A stretch of DNA of 64,000 bases from CAZGSN01 sp964371655 (GCA_964371655.1 CAYJOD010000007.1:62001-126000), one strand, 5' to 3'; counted from the first letter of the stretch, positions 43,506 to 52,297 are shown. Notes: a model not told the origin generated them from the sequence alone. A program made the numbers and translations.

Positions 43506-45125
43506 CTACAAATCGTTCTTGTCGAGGAGGTCGATCACCAGCTTGGTGCTGTTGTTGGTCGTGTCTGGATCGGGGTCGGTTGGTCCGGTGGCGGTGATTG
43601 TCGCCGTGCACCGTTGCGGCGACTTGGCGTTTCCGGTCGTGACCGCCGCGGCATCGAAGGTCAGCGATAGCTGCCCCTTCGCGGTCTTGCCGCCGTCGAC
43701 GAGTATGCTCGATTGGTTGCCGTCCACGTCGCGATCCATGTCGAGCGTAACCGTCGGCGGCCCGGGACAAGCGCTCACATCCACCGTGACATTGATCGCG
43801 TCGCCGCTGTCCGGCGCCGGCAAGATGTCGGCGTTGCCGACGATCGCCTTGGTCTTCTTGGTCGCCGTCGCGTTCCCCGCAGCGATCTTCACCTTCAAGG
43901 GCTTCGGACTGACGGTGAACGACTCGTGCGGGGGCGAGGCGCTCTCTGCATCGTTGGCGTCGAAGACATTGAGCTCGGCGGTCATCGCGTTGTTGCTGCC
44001 GGTCGGATCGAGGTTGCTCACGACCGGGACGTTGCCGCCACCGCCCGGCGGGTTGGTAGCCGTTGTCGTCGATGTGAACGTCAACGTACACCGTTTCCGG
44101 GCCTTCGAATTGAATGTGGTGAACGCACCATCGGTTACGGTGACCGCCACCGAAGCGGCGGCCTTGCGACCCGCATCCACCACGGCTTCGTCGCCGAGAC
44201 CGCTGAAGTCCGGTGTACCGACGGTGACGCCAGCCGGACAGTCGCTCGACGCCATCAGCTTGATGGTGTCATTACCGCCCTCGACGACGTCGGCGTTGAC
44301 CACCTTCACTTTCACGGTTTTCGTCACTGTCATCGGCGCGGGCGCAGGAATTTTCACCTTGATCGGCTTCACCGGCAGGACAACCGAGTCGTGTGTCGGG
44401 CAGACACAGTCCGCCTGGCATCCCCCGGGACACGCGGTTGCGTCGACACCGTCGCACTGCTCGGCGAACTCCTTGATGCCGTTGCCGCACACCGGGCAAG
44501 CGGAGGCGTCGGTATACGCGCCCGCGACACCGGCGTTGTTGGTGGGCGCGGCCGTGTCGGCGCAGTCGAAGTCGGCACGGCTGTCGTTGGTATCGTCGCC
44601 TTCCTGCAAGGTGGCAGGGTTGCCATGACTGATGTCGCGCCGGACGGCGTGGCCGGATTGTACCCCGTCGGGATATCCGAACGGGGTGCCACTCGGCGAC
44701 GGCGAACTACTGCTACCGCTGAAATTACCCCACGACACGCAGTCGAGGTTCTCGTAACACACCTTGCCGCCGGACGCGGTGATCACCGGCGCGATGACCA
44801 GGTCTGCGGTGACCGAGAAGAACGTCTCGGCCTCGGCCGTGGCGAGCAGGATGTAGGCTTGGTTGGCGCCGTTGGCGACGTCAGCCGCAAACGTAAAGGA
44901 GCCGGCGACTGTGCCGGAAGCGTCATACAAGGTAACCGTTTTTCCAGCCACGAAGTTCTGTCCCGCGGAGTACATCTGCAGCATGACGTACTGAGCGTTC
45001 GGATCTCCTGCCTTGCCCGCGAAGATCTCGCGGATCTTGATCAGGTGGAAGGTTGCGGATGACACGGACGGAATCGCCAGGGCCAACATCCCCGCGACAA
45101 CGGCTACGAGAGCTCGGTGCGCCAT
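43506..45125 (-). CDS. Large secreted protein with CNG motif and repeated beta domains
   Basis: 539 residues with a signal peptide (VVAGMLALAIPSVSSA). The N-terminal 180 residues look like a lamin-tail or LTD-like beta domain (KIREIFAGKAGDPNAQYVML). A Cys-rich CGNGIKEFAEQCDG motif with CPGGCQADCVCP follows, as in the 9.4-12.2 kb paralogues. The rest is two divergent copies of a beta domain, each with a KPxKVKI strand and a Cys-Pro (SDCPAGVTVG, SACPGPPTVT) then KRCTLTFT or QRCTATIT. ATG 45125 follows GAAGGGGAAA. Likely a surface or extracellular protein; no enzymatic motif. Confidence 0.75.
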   Translation of the reverse strand: MAHRALVAVVAGMLALAIPSVSSATFHLIKIREIFAGKAGDPNAQYVMLQMYSAGQNFVAGKTVTLYDASGTVAGSFTFAADVANGANQAYILLATAEAETFFSVTADLVIAPVITASGGKVCYENLDCVSWGNFSGSSSSPSPSGTPFGYPDGVQSGHAVRRDISHGNPATLQEGDDTNDSRADFDCADTAAPTNNAGVAGAYTDASACPVCGNGIKEFAEQCDGVDATACPGGCQADCVCPTHDSVVLPVKPIKVKIPAPAPMTVTKTVKVKVVNADVVEGGNDTIKLMASSDCPAGVTVGTPDFSGLGDEAVVDAGRKAAASVAVTVTDGAFTTFNSKARKRCTLTFTSTTTATNPPGGGGNVPVVSNLDPTGSNNAMTAELNVFDANDAESASPPHESFTVSPKPLKVKIAAGNATATKKTKAIVGNADILPAPDSGDAINVTVDVSACPGPPTVTLDMDRDVDGNQSSILVDGGKTAKGQLSLTFDAAAVTTGNAKSPQRCTATITATGPTDPDPDTTNNSTKLVIDLLDKNDL

Positions 45126-45980
45126 GAATTTCCCCTTCCTCGCTTGCTTTGGCTGCATCCTATCACGGTCACCTGCGATCGGAACCTTCATTTCATGCAA
45201 CCGTCTAGCCGTATGAACTTGAAGGCTGCATGCACCCGAGGAGCAGCCCCTCGATACGCCGCCAAGAAAGGGCGGCTACTCGGGGCGAGCGGTTTGGTTT
45301 GTATGCCCAGCAGCTCTTGTCCGTTCGTCCCGAGAAGACCCCTCCTGAGCCACTAGCGAATCGTTCTTACCAACATGTTGAGAGAACGCGACAGCGTGGA
45401 TGCATGGCCTGCCGTGCATCTACGGAAACACTCACCCGCTGACCGCTTGCTTACGCGCGCGGCTCTGCCATGGCGAAAACCTGCGGACCTCGACCTGAGC
45501 CGCGACCGTCAGGGAGCGGTGATTCGTGGGATCTCCCACACCTGTATTACGAAATCTTGTCGGCGTGCGAGGATTGTCGAGTCGTGGCGCAAAGCCAGCT
45601 CCCCTAGCCCGCAATACTTGCGGCAGAGGGTTAGGGTGAGGGAACCGAGGCGACGGGGATGGGCCCGCACTCCGGAGCCCTGCGGCGGACGTGTGGTGGA
45701 GCTCCGCGTCGGGAAAGCGGATCCCTCACCCCCGCCCTCTCCCGCAGTGATGCGGGAGAGGGGGTGCTTCCAAACACCGGCGTGCGTTGCAGGCGTCAGC
45801 TCGCGCTAGGTAGGCGCCTTCTCGGGCGCCGTATCGAAGGGCTCCCAGGGGCCGTATCGAGGGGCCGCTGTCGCCCGGTTTCTTCCCGACAGAGGGCGCC
45901 CCCGGCGCTGACGGAGGACTCTATTGCTCCTTCCTTACAAGACAGATAAAGTAAGCTATCTAAGACTAGGGAGGAGAGCG
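45126..45980. repeat. Repeat-dense intergenic stretch
   Basis: 855 bases with no gene. It contains a CCCTCGATACGCCGCCAAGA palindrome (about 45249-45284), a reversed copy of the CGCTCCCT repeat (45398-45535), and CCCGCAATACTTGCGGCAGAGG with GTTAGGGTGAGGG (about 45609-45643) facing CCTCACCCCCGCCCTCTCCCGC (about 45724-45745). Confidence 0.65.
45944..45961. promoter_or_regulatory. Possible VapB operator
   Basis: AGATAAAGTAAGCTATCT has complementary ends AGATA and TATCT, 20 bases upstream of the vapB start. AbrB-type antitoxins often bind such short palindromes to repress their own operon. The element is small, so this is tentative. Confidence 0.3.
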
Positions 45981-46244
45981 ATGGATTCAGCGTATGTAAC
46001 GACGAAGGGGCAACTTGTGGTGCCGGCGCGGCTGCGCCGCAAGTACGGCATCACGGCGGGGACGCGAGTCCGCTTCCTGGAGCGTGATCGCGAGATCATC
46101 CTGCAACCTCTCACCCGCCAGTACATCCGCAGCGTCTGTGGCTTGCTCGCGGACGCGGGTCCAGCCACGCCGGAGTTATTGAAAGAGCGCACGCGGGAGC
46201 GACAACGAGAGGAGGCGCGAGGTGGCAAGTCCCGTCCTCGATAG
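45981..46244 (+). CDS. vapB: AbrB/SpoVT-type antitoxin (VapB)
   Basis: 87 residues. The N-terminal swapped-hairpin DNA-binding fold is clear: YVTTKGQLVVPARLRRKYGI then GTRVRFLERDREIILQPL. The charged C-terminal tail would bind and inhibit the PIN toxin. ATG 45981 follows GGGAGGAGAG; an upstream in-frame ATG is in repeat sequence. It overlaps the toxin gene by 23 bases. Confidence 0.9.
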   Translation: MDSAYVTTKGQLVVPARLRRKYGITAGTRVRFLERDREIILQPLTRQYIRSVCGLLADAGPATPELLKERTRERQREEARGGKSRPR

Positions 46245-46620
46245 CTTTGCGTTGCTCGTGTTCCTGTTCAAAGAGAAGGGGCACGCCAAGCTGGTCGACG
46301 TATTCGACCAGGCCGCGGAAGATGACGAGTCTGTCTCGATCGCGGCACCGAACTGGGCTGAGGTGCGTTACATCGTGCAGCGCAAGGTGGGATTGGAGCG
46401 CTGGGGTGAGGTCCGCTCCACGATCCTGGCGCTTCCTCTGGAGGTAGTCGCCGTAGACCAAGCGCTGGCCGAAGCGGCCGGCGCCCTGAAGGCGACGAAG
46501 AAGATGTCGCTCGCCGATTGCTTCGCCGCCGCGCTGGCGCAGCACAAGCAGGTCGCGGTGTACACCGGCGATCCGGAGTTCAAAGCGGTGGAGGACGAAG
46601 TTGAGGTCGTCTGGCTGTGA
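46222..46620 (+). CDS. vapC: PIN-domain toxin (VapC)
   Basis: 132 residues, PIN ribonuclease. Acidic metal ligands: Asp7 in VLDSFALL, a Glu in NWAEVRYIV, Asp in SLADCFAAALA and Asp in YTGDPEF. The GTG start at 46222 lies within the antitoxin frame and has GAGGAGGCG upstream. With vapB it forms a standard toxin-antitoxin pair in which the toxin cleaves RNA when the antitoxin is lost. Confidence 0.9.
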   Translation: MASPVLDSFALLVFLFKEKGHAKLVDVFDQAAEDDESVSIAAPNWAEVRYIVQRKVGLERWGEVRSTILALPLEVVAVDQALAEAAGALKATKKMSLADCFAAALAQHKQVAVYTGDPEFKAVEDEVEVVWL

Positions 46621-46713
46621 GGAGAAAGCCGCCGCCGTGCGTGCGTCGCCGCGATTGCAGCTTGAACAACGGTAGCGGCCGCTTTACCGTTGTTCTCGGT
46701 ACGCAGTTACTCC

Positions 46714-47460
46714 ATGACCCGCCCCGTACGCTCTTGGGTGTTCGCGCTGGCCGTGTGCATCGCACACGCGAACGCCGCTCCCGGGCTCAGTGATGTCTAC
46801 CGGTATCAAGTCTCGTGGAATGGCATTCCGGCCGCACTGGCGACCATCGCGTTGACCAACGACCCGCTGCCTGAGGCGGCAATCACCCATGTGGCGGCGG
46901 AGATCCGCACCAACCGCTTCGTGGATTTGTTCTGGAGCTTACGCGCCAGTGCCAGCGCCGACGTGGATGCGGTCACGCTACGCTCGCAACGCTTCGTGTT
47001 CGAGCGCCGTGTCCGCGGCCAACCGGAGCGGACCGACATCGAGACCGAGCCCGACGGCACTCTCACCGGCCGCTACGCCCGCCCCGGTCGCTACCGGCTC
47101 ATCGAGGTGAGCGATCCGAAGGCGTTGGATCCGATCGCCGCCATCCTCCAAGCCCGGCGCGATCTGCCGGACGACGGGCGGCCCATCGCCTACGACATCT
47201 TCACCGGCGAGGGCCGCTTCCGGATCGCCTTGCGCCGCACCGGCTCCGAGGAGATCCGTGTGGGTGCCGGTCGCTTCGCAGCCGTACGCATCGAGCCGAC
47301 GATCTGGAAAATCGAGAGTGGAACCAACAAACCCGACGACCGCGTCCGCCACCTCACCCTGTGGGTTACCGAAGCCAGCCCGCATATCCCTCTGAGAGTT
47401 CGGAGCGAGGTGTTCATCGGTGCGGTGTACTGCGACCTCGTCGACATCGCACGGAAGTGA
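46714..47460 (+). CDS. DUF3108 exported protein
   Basis: 248 residues with a signal peptide (WVFALAVCIAHANA). The DUF3108 fold is recognisable: YRYQVSWNGIPAALATIAL, FVDLFWSLRASASADVD, DPIAAILQARRDLP and FRIALRRTGSEEIRVGAGRF, ending LTLWVTEASPHIPLRVRSEV. The family is periplasmic and of unknown role, possibly lipid or polymer binding. ATG 46714 puts the signal peptide at the start; no ribosome site is clear. Confidence 0.8.
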   Translation: MTRPVRSWVFALAVCIAHANAAPGLSDVYRYQVSWNGIPAALATIALTNDPLPEAAITHVAAEIRTNRFVDLFWSLRASASADVDAVTLRSQRFVFERRVRGQPERTDIETEPDGTLTGRYARPGRYRLIEVSDPKALDPIAAILQARRDLPDDGRPIAYDIFTGEGRFRIALRRTGSEEIRVGAGRFAAVRIEPTIWKIESGTNKPDDRVRHLTLWVTEASPHIPLRVRSEVFIGAVYCDLVDIARK

Positions 47461-47488
47461 GCGCGTCTAGCTCTCATTTCTCACCAAT

Positions 47489-47790
47489 TTCACCACAGAG
47501 ACACAGAGGACCTATCGCGGGCTTTGCCCGCAACCCAACCTGAAGATCTGTACTACTTTTGACGTTCAGAATCTTGCTGTTGTCCGATACCGCTTGCCCG
47601 GAATCTTCTCGCGGCAGCAAGATTCTGAACGTCAGTAGTACAGAGAAAACCATGATCTAAAGATGGATGGGAACTCATCTTCCCCAAGACACCTGCAAGA
47701 TCATGAAGACTTGGACTCCAAGAGCGTTCCTTGGACCAGTCAGTGTTCCTGACTTCCTCTGTGCCTCTGTGGTGAGAAATCCGGACTAGG
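47489..47790. repeat. Nested palindromes (CACAGAG copy 5 with strong inner hairpin)
   Basis: Outer arms ACCACAGAGACACAGAGGA (47491) and TTCCTCTGTGCCTCTGTGGT (47755-47774). Inner hairpin 47548-47643: CTGTACTACTTTTGACGTTC pairs with GAACGTCAGTAGTACAG, and CAGAATCTTGCTG with CAGCAAGATTCTG, nearly 30 paired bases. No gene in the 354-base gap. Confidence 0.75.
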
Positions 47791-47814
47791 CGGATGAGCG
47801 CGTCGCCCCCAGAG

Positions 47815-48435
47815 TCACTCACCGAGCCGTACGCCGATCTGCAGCAGCACGCCGATCGAGGGACCGGCGCGGAACGCGAGGGGGAAGGCGAGGCCATATT
47901 GCACCGCCCCTTTCGGATCACTCCAGCGCATGCTCCCGGTGAAGGCGAAACCCAGGTCGCGGTCCTCGAGCCCTTCAAGCTCGAAGGTGTACTGCTGCCA
48001 CGGCACGGTAAACCCAAGCGCCGGTGCGTTACGGCGCAAACGCAGCCCCGCCGAGAGCTCCGGCTTGCCGACGCGCGCGCGTAGCCGCAAGGTCGGCCAA
48101 CTGTCGGTCAGCACACCCGAGGTCAGCTGATACCGGCGCCGACCTTCGGGATCGCGCTCTTCGAGGAGGGAAAGACCAGCATCATTCAACCAACTCTCGG
48201 CCTGGGCGCGCGCATTCTTCAGCTCCATTCGTACCCAGTGCTGCGGGCGCTCAAGCGGGCGGCCGATTTCCAGCAAGCGAACGGACGGGGCATCGGCCTC
48301 TTCGAGAAGACGAATTTCGCGCGAGCTTAGTGGCCTATGGCGGGAAGGACCCTCGGCAAGACTCCGATCGACGCCGAACCCGTACAAGATGCCGGCTACA
48401 ACAAAGACTCGAAGCGGCGCGCCATGGGCAACCAT
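47815..48435 (-). CDS. Exported protein of unknown function, probable beta structure
   Basis: 206 residues. A signal peptide (VFVVAGILYGFGVDRSLA) precedes a helical segment (REIRLLEEADAPSVRLLEIG, MELKNARAQAESWLNDAG) and alternating strands (LRLRARVGKPELSAGLRLR, LGFAFTGSMRWSD, IGVLLQIGVRL), which may form part of a barrel. No family recognised. ATG 48435 has GAGGA upstream. Confidence 0.65.
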   Translation of the reverse strand: MVAHGAPLRVFVVAGILYGFGVDRSLAEGPSRHRPLSSREIRLLEEADAPSVRLLEIGRPLERPQHWVRMELKNARAQAESWLNDAGLSLLEERDPEGRRRYQLTSGVLTDSWPTLRLRARVGKPELSAGLRLRRNAPALGFTVPWQQYTFELEGLEDRDLGFAFTGSMRWSDPKGAVQYGLAFPLAFRAGPSIGVLLQIGVRLGE

Positions 48436-48504
48436 GACTTATCCTCACACCGCAAATTGTGAGCCTCGGAAGCCAAATAGGGAAGAAACTTTCGTTAAGG
48501 TGGC

Positions 48505-48875
48505 GCCGCCCAGGGCCACGGCAAAGTCGTTGGCGGAGGGCGGGCGGCGACGAACGACGCGCAGCATGGGCACTCCAATCACCGGCGCAGGCTGAAGTCC
48601 TGCGCCTACAGCCCGCGTTTGCGGACTGTTCTGAAATGTAGGCGCAGGACGGCTTTGCACTTCGATTCGAGTCGGAGGGACGTGTAGGGTGGGCTTCGCC
48701 CACGCCGCCAGCAGTTTGCCAGTGAAATGATCCAACGCGTGGGCAGAGCCCACCCTACGAGAGGCCAAAGTGAGAATAAAAGTGCAAAGCCGCGCAGGAC
48801 TTCAGCCTGCGCCGCGATGTTGATCCCTGCGCGCGGGGCTCCGTCAGCGACTTCGCCGTGGCCCTGTGGCGTCGC
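48505..48875. repeat. Three-level nested palindrome
   Basis: Outer: CAGGGCCACGGCAAAGTCG (48515) against CGACTTCGCCGTGGCCCTG (48849). Middle: GCAGGCTGAAGTCCTGCGCC (48587) against GCAGGACTTCAGCCTGCGCC (48796), with GGACGGCTTTGCACTT against AAGTGCAAAGCC. Inner: GTAGGGTGGGCTTCGCCCAC (48685) against GTGGGCAGAGCCCACCCTAC, copy 2 of the 17.86 kb element. No gene lies in the 536-base gap; the right edge is about 95 bases upstream of the TPP gene. Confidence 0.8.
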
Positions 48876-48971
48876 CGGCACCGGCTGGCGTTACCTTCGG
48901 AGCGCGCGCAAGACTTACGCCGGATCGGCTCCTACGTCCCCATGAATCCGCGTAAACAGGAGGAGGACACG

Positions 48972-50678
48972 ATGAGTACCATCACCGGTGGCGAGCTGCT
49001 GGCACGTTGTCTCGCCAATGAAGGCGTAAAGTTCTTGTTTGGGCTGCCGTCTCCGGAGATCGATCCGCTGCTCGCGCAACTCGGTGCTCACGGCATCCGG
49101 CTCTTTCCCGTGCGCCACGAAGCGGCGGGGGTGCACATGGCCGAGGGGCTCTACAAGACGACCGGACAGGTGGCGGCAGTCCTCGGCAACCCCGGCCCCG
49201 GCTCCGCCAATCTCCTGCCGGGAGTCATCACGGCGCGGCACGAGGGCGTTCCCGTCTTGGTGATCACCTCGCAGCACCGCCTCGGCATTGTCTATCCGTC
49301 GCCACCGTCGACCTTCCAGGGGCAAGATCAGCTCGACGTGTTCAAGCCCGTGGTCAAGTGGGGCGGCCCGGTCTTGTCGTGGGAGCGCATTCCGGAAGTC
49401 GTGCGCCTGGCCTTCCGCGAAATGTGGACGGGGCGACCCGGTCCCGTCCACATCGAGTTGCCGGCGCCGTTCCTGTACGCGACCGGCGACGAGCACGGCG
49501 CGCCGATCGTGCCGCCCGCGGCCTACCGGGCCTCGAGCCCGCAGGCTTCCGACGCGCAGCTGCGCCAAGCCGCCGAGTTGCTCGCCAACGCGCAACGGCC
49601 GCTGGTGCTTGCCGGGTCCGGCGTCGACCGGGCCGATGCAAACGCCGCGGTGCTGGAGCTCGTGGAGCTGCTGAACTGTCCGATGATCAGCACCATGGCG
49701 GGGCGCTCGTCGGTGCCGCTCGATCATCCGAACTACGTCTTCGGTTTCGGGCGCGGCGGCGATCTGATCAAGCAGGAAGCCGACGTCGTCCTCGTCGCCG
49801 CGTCGCGGCTCGGCAACCTCGACCTCCCGTTCGACAAGTACTGGGGCGATCCGGCGCGCCAGCGCTTCATCCAGATCGACGTCGACGCGCGCAACATGGG
49901 AGTCACGCGCCCGCTGGCTCTCGGCATCGTCGCCGACGCCAAGAACGCGCTCGAGGGGCTGGTGCGGGTGCTGCGGGCGATGAAGGCAGGCGGGCGCGAC
50001 GGCACCGACCTGGCGCGCTACCGCCAAACGGCGCAGGCCTGGTGGGATGAGCTGTTAGCTCCGGTCGCGAGCTGGAAGGGTCCCGGCATGCACCCGGCGC
50101 ATGCCCTGCAGGCGATCGGCACGGTGTTCGGGAAGGACGCGGTCTACACCGCCGACGGCGGCAACACCTCGCTGTGGGCGCATTCGTGTCTGCCGTCGAC
50201 GCGACCGCGCTCGTATCACAACATCCTCGAGCTCGGCATGCTCGGCACCGGCATCCCCTCCGCCATCGGCGCCAAGCTCGGAGCGCCGGACCGTGACGTC
50301 GTGTGCGTGACCGGCGACGGCGCCGCCGGCTTCAACTTCATGGAGATGCAGTCGGCGGCGCGCGACGGCGTCAAGATCACGACCATCGTCTTTGCCGAAG
50401 GCTCATGGACGATGGAGGAGCCGAACGAGCGCATGCTGTACGGGCAGACGTTCGGCACCGAGCAAGGAACGGTACGATGGGATCGCGTCGCCGAGGGCCT
50501 CGGCTGTCACGGCGAATACGCCGAGCGCATCGAGGACGTCGCCCCAGCGCTGCAGCGCGCCAAGGCGGCGAAAGGTCCGGCCGTGGTCTGCCTGCATACC
50601 GACCGCGACGCCAACCTGGCGATACCGACGGAGCTGATTCTACGCTTCGCCGAGGTCTATCAGGGGCCACTGGGCTGA
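48972..50678 (+). CDS. Acetolactate-synthase-like TPP-dependent enzyme
   Basis: 568 residues with the three-domain Pyr, middle and PP layout of the POX/ALS family. The catalytic Glu50 sits in RHEAAGVHMAEG. The TPP-phosphate motif begins GDG at 448-450 (TGDGAAGFNFMEMQSA), but the usual Asn pair at its end is replaced (TIVFAEGSWTMEEPNE). Close relatives with the same FAEGSW segment exist as I recall, so it is likely a functional subfamily decarboxylase or ligase. ATG 48972 has AGGAGGAGGACAC upstream. No small regulatory subunit is next to it. Confidence 0.88.
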   Translation: MSTITGGELLARCLANEGVKFLFGLPSPEIDPLLAQLGAHGIRLFPVRHEAAGVHMAEGLYKTTGQVAAVLGNPGPGSANLLPGVITARHEGVPVLVITSQHRLGIVYPSPPSTFQGQDQLDVFKPVVKWGGPVLSWERIPEVVRLAFREMWTGRPGPVHIELPAPFLYATGDEHGAPIVPPAAYRASSPQASDAQLRQAAELLANAQRPLVLAGSGVDRADANAAVLELVELLNCPMISTMAGRSSVPLDHPNYVFGFGRGGDLIKQEADVVLVAASRLGNLDLPFDKYWGDPARQRFIQIDVDARNMGVTRPLALGIVADAKNALEGLVRVLRAMKAGGRDGTDLARYRQTAQAWWDELLAPVASWKGPGMHPAHALQAIGTVFGKDAVYTADGGNTSLWAHSCLPSTRPRSYHNILELGMLGTGIPSAIGAKLGAPDRDVVCVTGDGAAGFNFMEMQSAARDGVKITTIVFAEGSWTMEEPNERMLYGQTFGTEQGTVRWDRVAEGLGCHGEYAERIEDVAPALQRAKAAKGPAVVCLHTDRDANLAIPTELILRFAEVYQGPLG

Positions 50679-50691
50679 GAGAGCCAGCTCC

Positions 50692-50932
50692 CCTGAGACT
50701 GTCGATAGATCCGAATGGAAAACAGGAAACGGAAAACCGGGAACCGGAAACTGGGCAATGCTCACGCAGAAAGGCGGGTTTTCCATTCTCGGTTTCCGGT
50801 TTCCTGTTTTCCATTCTCCGAGCGACGGCCTGTTGCGGAGAAAATCGACACTCCCCTCTGGGAGCGGGTTAGGGTGAGGGCTCTTCGCTTCAGGCGGCCC
50901 GGCATGTGTTCGGCGAACATCTGACTCAGGAC
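50692..50932. repeat. GGAAACCGG palindrome, copy 4 with right flank
   Basis: GACTGTCGATAGATCCGAAT, AAACAGGAAACGGAAAACCG, centre GGGCAATGCTCACGCAGAAA, then CGGTTTCCGGTTTCCTG and AAAATCGACACTC. Right arm GGGAGCGGGTTAGGGTGAGG. Flank CTCTTCGCTTCAGGCGGCCC then TTCGGCGAACATCTGACTCA continues to seven bases before the next start codon, as at copy 2. Confidence 0.85.
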
Positions 50933-50939
50933 AAACTAG

Positions 50940-52199
50940 GTGAACGACCCCCAGTCAGCTCTGGTCCGACTGCTGGTCGCGGCGCTGGTGGGAATGCTCA
51001 TCGGGCTCGACCGCGAACGCGCGGTCACCCGTAAAGCTCACAAGCTGTTTGCCGGTATCCGCACCTTTCCGTTGATTGCCCTCGCCGGCGCGGTGCCGAT
51101 GTTGCTGCTGCCGCAGGTTGGGCCGGCGCTGTTGATCGTCAGCTTCGTCGCGGTGGGGCTGGTGGCGATCGTGTCCTACGTGCGCAGCTCGGCCACGGGC
51201 GATTTCGGCGCGACCACCGAGATGGCAGCGTTGGCGACGTTTCTCCTGGGGGCCCTCGCCGGTAGCGGCCAGCTGATCGTGGCCGCGGCCACGGGCGTAG
51301 CGCTTGCCGTCTTGTTGGTGGCCAAGCCGCGCCTCGAACGCTTCTCGCGCCAGTTGCCCGAGTACGAGTTGGCTGCGGCGTTGGAGCTTGCCGTCGTGTC
51401 GGTGATCGTTCTGCCGCTTGTCCCCAATCGCGGCTACGGCCCGTGGGAGCTACTCAATCCGTTCGACATCTGGCTGGTCGTCGTACTGGTCAGTGGCTTG
51501 TCGTTCTGCGGCTTCGTGACCATGCGCCTGTTCGGCCAAGGCAAGGGCATGCTGATCGCCGGAGCGGTCGGCGCCATGGTTTCGAGCACGGCGGTGACGG
51601 TGACGATGGCGCGCCAATCGGCGACGTCGAAGCCGACAGCCAGGTTGGCTGCCGCCGCCGCCGTTCTCGCGTCGGCGATCATGGGGGTGCGTGTCGCGTT
51701 GCTTGCCGGCTTCGTCAATCCCGGCATCCTGCCGCGCCTGCTGCCGGTGGTGATCGCGATGGGCGCGGAAGGATTGCTGGCAACGCAGGTGCTGCGACTA
51801 CGCGCCGGCGGCCCGGTGGCGAGGTCGGCGCACAAGGTGACTAGCCCGACCAACTTGACCACGGCGATTGCCTTTGCCGCGATCTACACCCTGGTCTTGC
51901 TGCTCGTACATGCGGCGCAGGAGTATGTGGGTCCGGCCGCGATGTACGCCACGGCGGCGCTGTCGTCGCTAGCCGACGTCGATGCCGTCGCCATCGCCTT
52001 TGCGCACATGGGTGACAGTTCCGACCAGTTGCGCATCGCGGCTCTCGGAGTGACGATCGCCCTGGTCACCAATACATTGTCCAAGCTCGCCATCGGGCTG
52101 TTCATCGGCCACGGCCAGTTTCGCCGCGACCTGGCCGTGGCTCTGTCGCTGATGGCCGTCGTCGGAGCGCTCTGCGGCGCCGTCGTCGCGTGGATGTAG
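50940..52199 (+). CDS. MgtC/SapB-DUF4010 membrane protein
   Basis: 419 residues, about 12 transmembrane helices. The N-terminal MgtC/SapB domain has LVAALVGMLIGLDRERAV and GIRTFPLIALAGAV; the C-terminal DUF4010 domain includes GAMVSSTAVTVTMAR and SLADVDAVAIAFA. A role in ion or Mg homeostasis is implied by the MgtC part, but none is proven for this fusion. The start is a GTG at 50940, directly after the flank of a dispersed palindrome, with no Shine-Dalgarno sequence. Confidence 0.85.
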   Translation: MNDPQSALVRLLVAALVGMLIGLDRERAVTRKAHKLFAGIRTFPLIALAGAVPMLLLPQVGPALLIVSFVAVGLVAIVSYVRSSATGDFGATTEMAALATFLLGALAGSGQLIVAAATGVALAVLLVAKPRLERFSRQLPEYELAAALELAVVSVIVLPLVPNRGYGPWELLNPFDIWLVVVLVSGLSFCGFVTMRLFGQGKGMLIAGAVGAMVSSTAVTVTMARQSATSKPTARLAAAAAVLASAIMGVRVALLAGFVNPGILPRLLPVVIAMGAEGLLATQVLRLRAGGPVARSAHKVTSPTNLTTAIAFAAIYTLVLLLVHAAQEYVGPAAMYATAALSSLADVDAVAIAFAHMGDSSDQLRIAALGVTIALVTNTLSKLAIGLFIGHGQFRRDLAVALSLMAVVGALCGAVVAWM

Positions 52200-52297
52200 G
52201 CGGCGCACCGCCAGACGATTTGGCGACGAGGGTCACGATATATTTGCCTGGACCAAGCTAGCAGAGTAACGTTCCCTCCGTCGGAGGAGGCCACGCC

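Noticed and set aside
43713..45062. 449-codon plus-strand frame over the secreted CNG protein
   Set aside because: The minus-strand product has a signal peptide and repeated beta domains; this frame is composition-driven.
20469..50932. Four GGAAACCGG elements considered as insertion sequences
   Set aside because: About 160 bp with no coding capacity; they are non-autonomous palindromes at most.
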